Below, in pieces: positions 11,401 through 22,062 of a DNA stretch of 64,000 nt (the stretch's first letter is position 1; each line of letters begins with the position of its first letter). This DNA is from Reticulascus tulasneorum (taxonomy: Eukaryota; Ascomycota; Sordariomycetes; Glomerellales; Reticulascaceae). The stretch covers positions 496,001 to 560,000 of the forward strand of contig LSAX01000002.1 of the NCBI GenBank assembly GCA_001557505.1. The letters are read 5' to 3'. Below the pieces are notes generated by a model. The model did no database searches. It was given only the letters and a program-made list of their open reading frames with translations, and had not been told where the DNA came from. A program made the translations under genes and the position numbers.

Positions 11401-12503
11401 GGCCTTACCACATCCTTACCCTTATTCCATGATGAAGTATCAGACTCCGGAGGCATGTAATATGTCGCCGGACCGCCGTTCACTGGTTGATACTGCCCTT
11501 GTTGGTACTGCCCTGATTGATACTGCACTGGTTGGGACTGCCCTGGTTGATGTTGTTGCTGGGTTTGCGTCCCCACTGGCAAGTAGCCTCCATGGGGGTT
11601 TGCTTGAGGTGTATGCGATACCGGTGGCTGATACTGTGGCTGATATCCTACTGGGTCATTGACACTGGATTGTGATTGACGTGCACGTAAAGGAGGACCG
11701 GAAGAGATGGCTGTGGGAGTTGATGTCCCTGAATGAGCTCCATGGGTATAGACTGGACCGGGTGGATGAGGAGAGACAGGATATGGCGATGAGGTGGGTT
11801 GCACAACTTGGCTCATTGAGCTGCGCGCAGCTACAGGGGGTAGAGGTGGCAAAACTTCCTAGGGCGCGATAGATGATATCAATTTCATGGATCCAGACAA
11901 AGCAGCCAGACAAGCAATAATAAGCTGGAAAGAAACCGACCTCGCTTTGATACGACATGCGCCGCTGAGACTCGACAAAGCTTGGCTCGTATCCAATCGA
12001 GCGGGAGCTCTGATACTGCGAAAGTGTCAGCTGTGGTGAATGCCATTATCATGCCACCTGCTCCTGGAGCATATATGTGTACCTGGTTCGGGTCGAAGCG
12101 TCCTCCATGTCTACTTGGTCCGCCTGTTGAAGTAGGCGTCATATACTAAACGAGCGTCAGCAATATATCCTCGCCTGCAAGAGCTGTGTGCTATACCTGT
12201 GGACTTCCATGTCCGCTGCCGCTTCCAGGTGATACAGGCTGAGCCTATTCAATTATCGTCAGTATGAAGGAGGCGTGTTTGGCAAAGGAGATATCACCTC
12301 AGGTGGTTCATAGCGTCCTCCTCCAGGCACGGGAGCATTTGGCGTATAGTTTTGATACTTCACCATGTCAGTGCAAAGGTTTAGAGGCTTGCTAAAAGAG
12401 AATTGCTGACTTGATTGGGATCGAAGGATGCACCATGTCGGCCGGCCTGCGGAGATGTTAGCATATTCCTCTCCACGCCAATCATCATGTGCGAACATAC
12501 CAT
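8489..12503 (-). CDS. HET-like multi-exon membrane protein with exon-built repeat N-terminus
   Basis: Fourteen exons can be joined with every phase consistent, giving about 1078 residues. Exons: 12501-12503, 12411-12446, 12298-12357, 12197-12244, 12083-12145, 11941-12015, 11409-11858, 11291-11353, 11195-11239, 10702-11139, 10198-10632, 9681-10132, 8818-9610, 8489-8764. The first exon is the start codon alone, followed by a textbook intron (GTATGT, CTAAC, CAG). The first 245 residues are low-complexity and rich in Gly, Pro, Gln and Tyr, with RHGASFDPNQ and RHGGRFDPNQ repeated at exon ends. The central part resembles the HET fold (DMLALSHIAE, WGTRVWTFPEVLLS, GDHAYALMGLL). At least two hydrophobic helices follow (SIGLFAWAIA, AGLFFCFYLWTWLY). 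The extreme C-terminus is a conserved soluble region. The role is inferred as a membrane-linked HET-family protein; no enzyme motif is seen. Confidence 0.75.
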
Positions 12504-13976
12504 GTTTGAACAGACTAACAGACTATCTTGCAACTTGTCGAGTACTCGATTCCAGCCAGCACTAGACTAAGCTAAGCTTGCGAAGTGTCAATAGAACAGT
12601 CACAAGGGAAGATGAACACTTGATGAGGGTCGTGGGATCAAACAGCTCAAAAGGCCGTTCGGGACTTTATAATACTCTCTTGTGGAATGTGCATGGTTAG
12701 TCTTCTCCTCTAACGGCCAAAAGCTGGAAAGATCCCGTTTGTTTAACGGTAGTTACATGTTGGTGTGGCTGCGACGGGTAACAGACTCTGCGGAAGTAGA
12801 AATCAACCCCGCCTTACCAGGCATGTGTTACCCAGGAAAGCTAGTCCACGCTGCCACGTTTGTTTGGAGTTAGTCTGGAAGCTTGTGCTAGGAGCTTGGC
12901 GCACCCACAAATCCCGCGCCAGGTTGCACTACTGCAAGGTGCATACTACGCTATACTGGGGAGTGTTGATCTTTCTGGAGGACTGAGCTGTGCCGCATCC
13001 GTTTCGGCCATTGATTGAGAGACCCGAGATATGTGCGGGAAGGGAACAATCGATGCACTCGCATTTGATTTGCCTTGTGATGTGTACGAGAGACCCATAC
13101 AAGACAAAACACGCATGTGCGTTGACGCGGAGTAGCTGTAACTTTCTAGACTCGATTTATTGTTTCTCAAGTGAACACACAGGCAAACCAGACAACTGTT
13201 ATGATAGTAAGCCAGCCTCACCGTCTCCCATGATCCATAAGGTCCGATCCGTTAGCACAGAGCCGGGACACAGCGCAGGGGGTTGATGCAGACGCCAAAG
13301 TGGGGTAATCAAACCTCCCGCTTGGATTTACGTACTTGTTCTCTGCCAATGGTCACATCGTCAAGATAACGCTATTGCGGGGCCCAATAGACGCCGTTCT
13401 CTCAGGCAGGGTTGCTTTGCTGTTTACCTGGGGGCGGAATCCCACCTGACTAAAAGTGCGACGACTGGGTACGAAGTAGCCTTGCCGGAGAACCAGATTG
13501 AGTTCAACCTAGCCTAGCTCATGAATCCAGTACAAACCGCAATGCACACTCATGCAGAAAATGTAAAGAGGGTGGATGGGGGCGGAAGAAAAAATGGTCG
13601 AGGTTGGGCTGCAGCTAAACGACCAGCCGTCATGGGACTGTTCTCGTGCATGGGGTGGGCTGCGGCTAGGATCTGCGTCCATGATCAAAATAACCGACTC
13701 AAAAGCTTACCTCTGGCAGTTTCCTTTGCAACGGGCGAATTGAGGCTGTGCGGCTTAGGCGAGATCGGCGCTGTTCGTAGAGTAGTCCTCAGGACTGCAA
13801 TTACGAGTGCCAGCCTCACTTCCTTAGGTAAGAGGACAGAACTGGTCATGACATGCAAATTGAGACTATGCGACTAAGATTGCGCTTATCCTGCTTAACG
13901 GAGCCTTTTTGAAGTTCGTTGTGTTCATCGACCTTCTGTGATCACCTGTGCTTTTCACAATCTCCTGGCTTCGGCG
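12504..13976. other. Divergent intergenic region
   Basis: This 1.5-kb region separates two genes transcribed away from each other and so should hold both promoters. Short open frames occur (for example 13521-13877), but none has codon use or a domain that supports a gene. Confidence 0.55.
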
Positions 13977-15622
13977 ATGTCGTGGGCCACTACTTCAGAA
14001 CCGTACGAGGCTTTTCGAAGTGCTGCAGAGAAGTCCTTGAACAACGACACGAGTGGCCGAGTCTTCTATATTCCGATATGGGAGAAGACTGTTGGTAGGT
14101 TGTTGCCACATCTACCACTTATCAAAGCTGTGTGTTGTTCAGTACTGACTTTTCTGCAGACTTTCCCGGTGGCAGGTGGCAAAACATCAAGGATATCGAG
14201 GAAATCTCAAAACCATGTGAACTGAGAATCGTGTGAGCCTGCCTCTTCTCCAAATATGATCTGTCTCTTGATTTTCTGACAGTCATAGCTTCGCACCGCT
14301 CGATTTGGCGGTACCAGATACCGCATCATGCTTGATCAAAATCTTCCACGCATTCTCTGTGCCAGAAGCGCTTGCCAAAGAAAGGGAAATCTCAGTCAGC
14401 CACAGCTTTGGTGCTCGGACAGACGTTGATGGGACTTGCGCCTGGTTCCACTTCCTGTGCAAGAACATTCGGCTGGAGTCGACAAAGGATGGCCCCAAAG
14501 TGGCCCATCTCAAAAGCTCTGAGCGGCCCGCCACAGTTTGGCAAACGCCAGTTGGCAAGTCACAATCGACAGTGATTGCCGTCGAGCTCGAGGAGACACC
14601 ACTTCCCCAGGCTGACTACAGCTATATACGGTCGGGGTTCTTCGTCCGAACCTCGCCATTTACTGGCGGGACTACCCTAGTGTGTTTCGGGGCTCCACCG
14701 CACGTGCGCAAAATTCTTGAGCGGTTTGTGAACCGCAGTGAGTGGCAGTCTGCTACCCTGGAGCCGATGGCCCTATTCGATCTTGTTTTGGAAGGGTTAT
14801 TTCTCGAGGTGGACCAAAATGTATGGAACATGGCGGATGTGTTTGGGGCGCTCGAGCATGTGAGTCTAAGTTCCTGTCCTCTGCTCTGTGCAGTGGGTAG
14901 TTGCTAAACGTTAAACACAGAGAATCCTGAGCTACGCACACTCGAGAGACGGTCATCATCTCAGCAAGAAGATGCCTTTCGCAGATTTGCACAATATCGC
15001 CAAGCATATCATCTACCTGCACGAGGCCATTGCGTCAAGCTTGCTGGTGGTTACAGAAATCATCTCTCGACTGCGGCATGATACCGCAGCGCAGTATTCA
15101 CACGCAGGATCAACTGGTTCAAGTATCCCAGATGCCAAAGCTCAAGCTAGGCAAGCCGTCTGCGACAGACTCCAGTATCGCAAATCTCTATATCATTCCA
15201 CAAGTATGAGACTTGGAAGTCTCCAAAAGAGAATCGACAACACAATTGCCCTTTCATTCAACTTGGTCACTCAACAAGACTCCATGATCATGATCAATGA
15301 CTCGAAGCTCATGGCTCAAGATTCGAATTCCATGAAGGTAATTGCGGGTATCACGATGCTGTTTCTGCCAGGCACAGCAGTGGCTAGCATCATGGGCAGC
15401 CAGCTCTTTGAGAAAGGGGTTCCAACTCGGCTGTTCGGGATCATGTGGTGGGTTATCATCCCGCTGACTATCCTTGTGTTTCTTGTTGCAATCATCTGGC
15501 AACGGTGGACTGTCAAAAGGTATCACGCGCATGATCCAGAGAAGCTGCAAACGGTGGGGGTGGTTCGAAGACCGACGTTGGCATCCTTGTTCAGTTTTAG
15601 CAAGCCCACGAGCAAAACCTGA
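13977..15622 (+). CDS. CorA-like (fungal Mg2+ transporter-type) membrane protein
   Basis: Four exons (13977-14094, 14160-14232, 14283-14859, 14921-15622) give 489 residues, with phases checked at each junction. The start ATG at 13977 follows an in-frame GTG that is not needed. The long N-terminal soluble part is followed by helical sequence and two closely spaced transmembrane helices near the C-terminus (VIAGITMLFLPGTAVASIMG and WWVIIPLTILVFLVAIIW), separated by a short loop. That is the CorA layout: a large cytoplasmic funnel with two C-terminal helices forming a pentameric pore. The classical GMN motif after the first helix is absent (GSQ is there instead), as is common in this expanded fungal group, so ion specificity cannot be inferred. 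A homologous family member lies at 26361-28754. Confidence 0.8.
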
Positions 15623-15845
15623 GCTTGAGCAATATGTGTAAGAGGAGATCGAAAGCTGCTAAGAACGTCCCGAGACGCCCGAGTCTAAAGCCTGATATCT
15701 AAAGACAAGAAACCCTATTTTAATACATGCAAATAAAGGAATGGGCTTCTTTTGTAGTCTAACACGGTACTGATTTTCCGCGAATTTTGATTGAGTACTT
15801 GTGCTATCCCACACAAGAAAGAGGCTCGATTACGACTGACAGTCC

Positions 15846-16511
15846 TCAAACGCTTGATAGTCCGAACAAGAGGGTGGCAATAACAAGGCATTCGGTTACT
15901 ATCCTCCTTGAGCTCCTACTGCCGCTATTTGGAATAGCCGTGTTTGTGGTCGCCGCCGCCTCTGGCCCGGTTGCTCTGGATGAGCTGCTGGTTGCCTTCG
16001 TCGGTGTGGAGGCCGATGTCTCTGGACCTGCCGATGATGAAGATGTATACACCTGGGCATCCGTCCACGAGTCAAAGTCTGATGGCCTTGGAGGGAGAGA
16101 GTAACTTCTCGTCATCCACTCTCCCGCTGGCGTAGAGGGATAACTCGTAGGCACGGACGCTCCTTCCACCGGGTTGGTGGCACACGCAACCTCCCCAGAT
16201 TCTTCTTCTAGCCCATCCGTGAGACACATGAAATGTTCGCTAAAGCGGTAGGGGTAGCGCTCGTTGGCCTCGTTCAGGGCAGGGCTGATCTGGCAGAATG
16301 TGGCACAGGACATCGGGTATGCTGGGTCGTCCGGCAATGTCGCGCTGGTGATGTTGTAGACCGTGCCGGAGCAGCATTGGGCGAAACGCGACGAGCTTCC
16401 AGGACCAAATGGCGGGGTCTTACAGATGAAGCCAGGGATTTTCGCGGGCCATTCGGAGAAAGAGTTCGGGTATAACTCATTGAAAGTGGGATTGCCGGTG
16501 CATGTAGCCAT
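15846..16511 (-). CDS. Small conserved Cys-rich fungal protein with hydrophobic C-terminal tail
   Basis: The frame has 221 codons from the ATG at 16511 (MATCTGNPTF). An in-frame upstream extension to 16733 exists but is AT-rich and probably not translated. The core has about ten cysteines in conserved-looking phrases (CCSGTVYNIT, PMSCATFCQI, YRFSEHFMCLTDG), followed by a Ser/Thr-rich region. It ends in a hydrophobic tail (CLVIATLLFGLSSV) after a basic pair, which resembles a GPI-attachment or tail-anchor signal. There is no clear signal peptide from this start, so either the start is wrong or the protein is tail-anchored. I recall related sequences of unknown function in other ascomycetes but can name no function. 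Confidence 0.65.
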   Translation of the reverse strand: MATCTGNPTFNELYPNSFSEWPAKIPGFICKTPPFGPGSSSRFAQCCSGTVYNITSATLPDDPAYPMSCATFCQISPALNEANERYPYRFSEHFMCLTDGLEEESGEVACATNPVEGASVPTSYPSTPAGEWMTRSYSLPPRPSDFDSWTDAQVYTSSSSAGPETSASTPTKATSSSSRATGPEAAATTNTAIPNSGSRSSRRIVTECLVIATLLFGLSSV

Positions 16512-16939
16512 TTCGGCGACAGAATTGGGACGACAAAGGTGTAACCTGTAGAGAGCAAGCCAGTCAAAAGACCCAGCTTGAGATTTCGTCGCGTCGAGGA
16601 TGGATGCACTGGGCGGTGCCAGGTTACAAGCATAATACAAATGTGGACGGACCTTTGGATCTGGATGACCAGGGTTATCGGCCAATAAAATGACGAAAGT
16701 TACCACGGTACGTACAAAAGGTACATAAATCAAAATATAACTGAAGAAGAGATAAGTCTACGAATATCATTAAAAGTATTATATAGTTAGTTAAGATCTA
16801 TTTGATTAGAAAAGTTAAGTTCCAAATAGTAGAGCTTTAAACAGCATTTCTTTTCCGGATATTTACTAACAGAGCGAACGTACTGAAGCCAGATTTAGTG
16901 GGGCGCGGCACAGGAACCACGCCAACTATTATGTAAGCA
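16512..16939. other. AT-rich intergenic stretch
   Basis: The segment 16690-16860 is notably AT-rich and has no coding character. It lies between the small Cys-rich gene and the HET relic. Confidence 0.5.
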
Positions 16940-17270
16940 CGGTCCGTATTGTAAATACACAGACTGGACGGCTGTAGCCTCGCCCGCAGGTCATGGACCC
17001 AGGACGCCATGTCTGCATCAATCCATGCTGCCAATCCGGGACCCGTCGCTCCTCATCCGAGGGCGCGTCTTCCTCGCACTCGCGTCCTCTATGAACGTCA
17101 AAATGTTGACATCCTTGACGCGGTTCATGATCTCAGCCCAGAAATGGGTACACAGCTCTGCAAAGGGCCGCTTGTGATCCCAATCTGCAAGCTTATCGTA
17201 CTTGCAGATACCCATATGCGCGAAGAGGCTCAGCGCGTGAGACGCACGACGGAGGCCCTCCCATGACAAA
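16940..17270 (-). pseudogene. Probable relic of a HET-type C-terminal region
   Basis: In two overlapping minus frames the sequence reads PFAELCTHFWAEIMNRVKD, then VNILTFIEDASARK, then MASWVHDLRARL. This order matches the region downstream of the HET domain in many HET proteins, where a phrase like 'NIL-F-' precedes 'LPSWVPD'. A frame change near 17030 separates the last piece. No ATG, HET blocks or full-length frame accompany it. A further minus frame at 17230-17577 may be more of the same decayed gene. The call rests on a short resemblance. Confidence 0.35.
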
Positions 17271-17599
17271 TTATAGTGTTTATCATGGTCATTAGCTGCG
17301 CTGTTCTAGTGAGCGAGCTATATATTATGAGAGGTACCAGTCCGCATGATGCTTGAACCGAGGGGCGTTGGGGTTGTGGGGCCTCGACTGAAACCTCTCT
17401 GGGAAGACGTGTAAGAGCAAATGCTTGGCTGGCCAAGGTCCCTGTAAGGTCTAGAAAGTAGTATAAATCTTGCGCACGTTTATAGATCGCCAACACTTGA
17501 GAGAAACTTGACTGATCTCCTAACCCTTTTCCAGAACTGTGATGGTTTGTGCCAGTCTGTGAACCCGAATGCAACATACAGCAGCATGTGAGCCCAGGT

Positions 17600-19137
17600 A
17601 GTCTAGCCTAACGGCACTGATGTTGCAAACGTTAAGCAATTATCGTGTAGATGCCATTTTATCCCCAAATATCTGTTGCCATTCGATATTTAGCTGAGTT
17701 CGAGTGGTTGGCGCGAATTATAGCTTGTTGTAAAATGATCCAAACCGCTCAAGGGCCTACGCATGACTGCCGACTGCAGTTTCGTCCCAGAGAGCCCGGA
17801 CACATGTCCATGAGAGCAAGTCAAAGTTAATGCCCAAATTTATCGTCTGTTCTCGCCGCTGTCATTCGATATCGCTCTACGAGCCGGCTCTCCATACCCT
17901 TTTGACCCGCATGTACACCCTTGATTGTGAGGACTATATCTCAAGAAGACAGCAAGCGCCCCTGGATGTGATAAGTGGTATCACGAAGGCAATATTGAAA
18001 CCCTATATAATGGTTACAAACCTAATCATAAACTGGCATTCCTGGCCTGCATGGCCACTTGAATGTGCCTAGTACCCCGGAGGATAATGATCTCCAGGAG
18101 ACGATCGTGGCCGGAGGCCGAGACCAACATCGAGAAACGAATGACTGCTTGACTTTCCTATCCTGTAACGCGACAATGGATACAAAAGCTACGGGCATTG
18201 CGGCTTTCACGAAGCCGAGAAGGAATCCGGAGGTATCAGCGGGAATAAAAGAATGTGCATTAGTAAGAACATAACGAAAGAGTCAGCATGTCTGAATACG
18301 AGGCCACCCTGGTGGTAGCCATGGTGCTTGGGCCCATATAGCAATGAATACCCCACACAATAGCCCGGCGGGAAATCGCAGAAAAAGACATCCGGCTGGA
18401 GATCTAGTATCTGCTGGTACACTACTGCTAGTTTGAGGCAAAGAGTGATGACGCAGATTCTGCAATAATGCAAAGTAGAAGATCATTGTTGCAACACAAA
18501 ACTTCGCAAGATTGACCGAAAGCTTACCGCCAACCATAACCATATCAAGACCCCGAATAGTGCCTGATTGGGACGGCGCCCCCAAAGTTTTCTCGTCCGT
18601 TCACAGTAGACTGTAGAATCTGAACATGAGCGGGGCCCAAACCATGTCAACATAACGAAGGACTCCTAGTAGGATCATGCGAGGCTAAAGTGTATGGCCC
18701 ACCTACGTTACCACCTAACCATAATGAACCCTGGCTATGTCAAATACGAGGAAAACTGATGATCATTGCAGTCCCCAATCCAGAACCAGTCCTAGCTGCT
18801 GTATACAACAGTTAGAACACGAATGATTGGAATACTTTATCAACATGTTGTACTGTACATGGGCTACGAACACATCTATGCAAGCTACAGCTCTTATCAA
18901 GCTCGAGAATATGACCTTCTCAATATATCTTAGCTACAACGTGGATAACTGAGGCGTGTGTTTTTATGACAGAAAGGCCCATGCTAATAAAAGAGGGTTT
19001 CGTATCGTGAGGAGATGTAGTCGAACAGGAGTATAACTAAACACGAAATTCCGCTTGAGTCCAGGAAATATTCAGTTCTACTGATCCATGTTCTCTCGTG
19101 GTTTTAAGAACTGGTAGAAGAACGTTAAATAGTCGGA
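17600..19137. other. Intergenic, no gene supported
   Basis: There are only short frames without domains. The last few hundred bases should contain the promoter of the protease gene. The base pair composition is ordinary and I see no repeats. Confidence 0.55.
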
Positions 19138-22062
19138 ATGAGAGGTATCAAATGCCCTTTGGCGCTTCTGGCCTTCGCCAGGCTGGTGGCATCGCAACCA
19201 CCTCTGTCCACAGCAGCGACCTACTCGGGCGTCCAGAAACTGTCTTCAGATCCTAACATTACCGTCATCTCAAACACGTACATTATAAAGTTTGAGTCCG
19301 ATTTTCACCCTTCTTTGTCGCCTAAGGAACGTTTCCAGCAAATGCCCGTTGCCGGAGTTGCGGACTACCAAATCCGACATGAGTACGAAACCGAAAATAT
19401 CTTTTCTGGTCTTTCAGTACAGTTTAGCAGCGACGTTGACCTTCAGTCTCTCAAGAACGAAGCTGGGATCAAAAACGCCTGGAAAGTTGCGACAATTCCA
19501 CGTCCACAGCCTGTTGGACTAACAGCAAGCGCGCAAGTGCTGGGGCGTCGGAGCGACAACGTAACCCTACCCAATATGAGAAGCAGAGCTAGTGTCAATG
19601 AGCCTCTGAAAATGGGTAACGTTCTGAGGCTCCATGATCGAGGGATTAAGGGCAAAGGGATCCAGATTGCGTTGATCGACAGTGGTGTGGATTATCGACA
19701 TCCTTCCCTAGGCGGAGGTTTCGGCCCTGGTTACAAAATCGCCCTTGGTTATGATTTCACAGGGGACGACTTTGACGGTTATTCGACCGAACCGATACCA
19801 GACCCAGACCCTTTAACAACATGCGCATCCGGTGCACACGGTACTCATGCTGCTGGTAAGCATTTGACTGAGCATGTATCTGATGGATCTAAGCTAATGC
19901 GTAATGGCATAGGTATAATAGGCATGGAAGACCCTGACGGCCAAGGCTTTGGCTTGATTGGTGTAGCTCCAGAAGCCACTATTGCCGCGTATCGCGTATT
20001 TGGCTGCGAGGGTTCCACCACCACTGACCTCCTTATGGCTGCAATGTGGAGAGCTGCCAGAGAGGGTGCAGACGTGTTATCCATGTCTGTAGGAGGCTTC
20101 CAGCTATGGGAAGAGCTCGACCCTTTTGAATCGGTGGTGCGCGACCTGGCTCAAATGGGTGTCGCCACGGTCGCTGCTATTGGCAATTTCGGAAGCGCCT
20201 CGATCTACTCGACCGTAACCCCTGGCATATCTCTTGAGGCGCTATCTGTTGGTGGGATAGAAAACAATGTTTACCCGACCGGTTACAGAGCTCACGACGA
20301 CAATCACCAACCTCTTGACTACATATCGGTTTTCCCTCATGCCCAGAAAACTCGCTTCGACGTCTTTCACTTGGGAACTGGGCTTGGCGTGCCAATCACT
20401 TCTATCATTGCATCCGGCTGCGACAACAGCGCCTGGGATGCCGCAGTTGATGCTTCGGTCGATTGGAACAATACCATTTTGCTCGTGGCTTTGACGAGGT
20501 ATTGCGGGATGGCAACCCCCCTTTACGTCAGTTCGCAGCTAGGTATCTCAACAGTGATAGCGTATACCGAAGACGAGGAACCCTTATTCGACGTGGCAGT
20601 GCCTGGCACGACGCCTGAAGTTTTGTACTTGAACTACAAAAACTCGCAGGCGCTCCTCCAACGTATGAGCCAAGTGCCTGATGGTCAGAGGTATCACCTG
20701 AGATTTGACGATGATCAGCCACGGGATTCGCCGAACCCATTCGGCGGCTCTGTCAATGAGCTTTCTTCCTACGGGCCTTCCGTCGAAATGACAATGCAGC
20801 CCAAACTTGCTGCACCGGGGGCGAGCATTTTGTCTACATTCCCATTGGAGGCCGGCGGATATGCGGTTCTGACGGGAACTTCCATGGCTACCCCGTTCGC
20901 TGCTGCAAGTTACGCGCTTCTCAAGTCACAGCGACCTGATTTGAATGTGGCACAGCTCATTTCACTACTGAAGACCACGTCTAAGCCGGTCACAGGGCAC
21001 AATTCCAACATCCTGAGCACCTCAGTCTGGCAGGGCTCCGGCTTAATTAACGCTTACGCTGCTGTGAAGGCCGACACTGTCATCACTCCGTCCGAGCTGA
21101 ATCTGAGGGATTCCTCAAACCCGGCGCCCCAAAGCATCAAGATTGAGAACGCGTCCAGGTCACGAAAGACATATGCTGTTCAACACGACCCAGCCGCGTA
21201 TGTTCGAATCTTTTACAACTACCTCATTGGGGATTCAAATTATCAGACCAACGGAACCATCTTTCCTCAAGCTATATACGCTTCTGCGGACTTTTCTACA
21301 ACCTCGATCACTCTGGCACCCGGGGATTCGGCCACCATCCAGGTCCATATAGTACCACCAAACGAGCCGTATCCGTATTCTGAACCAGTATACGGTGGTT
21401 ATATCACCATTTCCGAAGACGATGCAACATATACTGTTCCATACGCCGGAGTGCCTTTCGACCGTGCCGAGGTCGGCCCTATTGCTCACGATTTACCAAC
21501 AACGAACATTGTGTACGATTCTCCATCCGTATTGGTCATGCAGGGTATGGACCTGCTTCTAGCTCATGCCTTGGAGCCCAGTCCCAATATTGACACCTAC
21601 AAATACTCAACTGACCTTACCGAGCAACGCGTCCCAATCATCAGGGCGGATATCCTCATGCCAACTAAATTTATCCGCCTCGAAATCGTACCAGCAAATG
21701 TCTCGATTGTTCCGGATTTGTATGGGTTTGACCCTAACGTCAAAATTGAGTACCAAGAAAGCTCGCAGCCTATCTTGCCTGGCTTTCTTGGCGTACCCAC
21801 GTATGGCATCGTAGCAGAGTACGCTGTTGGCATTCCGCCTGTAAACGACTCAGTTGCTTTCCAGAATTCGGTTTCCCTTGCTAGGTTTTTCGCGTTTGTT
21901 ATAATGCCTGAAACCTTAAGAGATTCTAATGGTCAGCGATTGAACCTTACCTCCGGTGATTATCGACCTCTCTGTCGTGCACAAAAGTGGAATGGTAATG
22001 CTACAGACCCTGACGGTTATGAATCCTGGCTTGGACCCGTTTTACGGTTTGAAAATGCATAA
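19138..22062 (+). CDS. Secreted subtilisin-like serine protease (S8 family)
   Basis: The open frame is 974 codons, with a signal peptide at residues 1-19 and an I9-type propeptide (NTYIIKFESDF...). The catalytic triad is visible: Asp181 in LIDSGVDYRHP, His234 in GAHGTHAAG, and Ser in GTSMATPFAA (residue 582 of the open frame). A 57-base intron at 19856-19912 (GTAAGC donor, GCTAAT branch, ATAG acceptor) lies within the frame and contains no stop. Removing it restores the usual HGTHAAGIIG...GFGLIGVAPEA context and gives 955 residues. After the catalytic domain there are about 370 residues resembling the Fn3-like extension of minor extracellular (Vpr-type) proteases. Several NxS/T sites fit secretion. 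Likely roles are nutrition or host-tissue degradation. Confidence 0.9.
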   Translation: MRGIKCPLALLAFARLVASQPPLSTAATYSGVQKLSSDPNITVISNTYIIKFESDFHPSLSPKERFQQMPVAGVADYQIRHEYETENIFSGLSVQFSSDVDLQSLKNEAGIKNAWKVATIPRPQPVGLTASAQVLGRRSDNVTLPNMRSRASVNEPLKMGNVLRLHDRGIKGKGIQIALIDSGVDYRHPSLGGGFGPGYKIALGYDFTGDDFDGYSTEPIPDPDPLTTCASGAHGTHAAGKHLTEHVSDGSKLMRNGIGIIGMEDPDGQGFGLIGVAPEATIAAYRVFGCEGSTTTDLLMAAMWRAAREGADVLSMSVGGFQLWEELDPFESVVRDLAQMGVATVAAIGNFGSASIYSTVTPGISLEALSVGGIENNVYPTGYRAHDDNHQPLDYISVFPHAQKTRFDVFHLGTGLGVPITSIIASGCDNSAWDAAVDASVDWNNTILLVALTRYCGMATPLYVSSQLGISTVIAYTEDEEPLFDVAVPGTTPEVLYLNYKNSQALLQRMSQVPDGQRYHLRFDDDQPRDSPNPFGGSVNELSSYGPSVEMTMQPKLAAPGASILSTFPLEAGGYAVLTGTSMATPFAAASYALLKSQRPDLNVAQLISLLKTTSKPVTGHNSNILSTSVWQGSGLINAYAAVKADTVITPSELNLRDSSNPAPQSIKIENASRSRKTYAVQHDPAAYVRIFYNYLIGDSNYQTNGTIFPQAIYASADFSTTSITLAPGDSATIQVHIVPPNEPYPYSEPVYGGYITISEDDATYTVPYAGVPFDRAEVGPIAHDLPTTNIVYDSPSVLVMQGMDLLLAHALEPSPNIDTYKYSTDLTEQRVPIIRADILMPTKFIRLEIVPANVSIVPDLYGFDPNVKIEYQESSQPILPGFLGVPTYGIVAEYAVGIPPVNDSVAFQNSVSLARFFAFVIMPETLRDSNGQRLNLTSGDYRPLCRAQKWNGNATDPDGYESWLGPVLRFENA

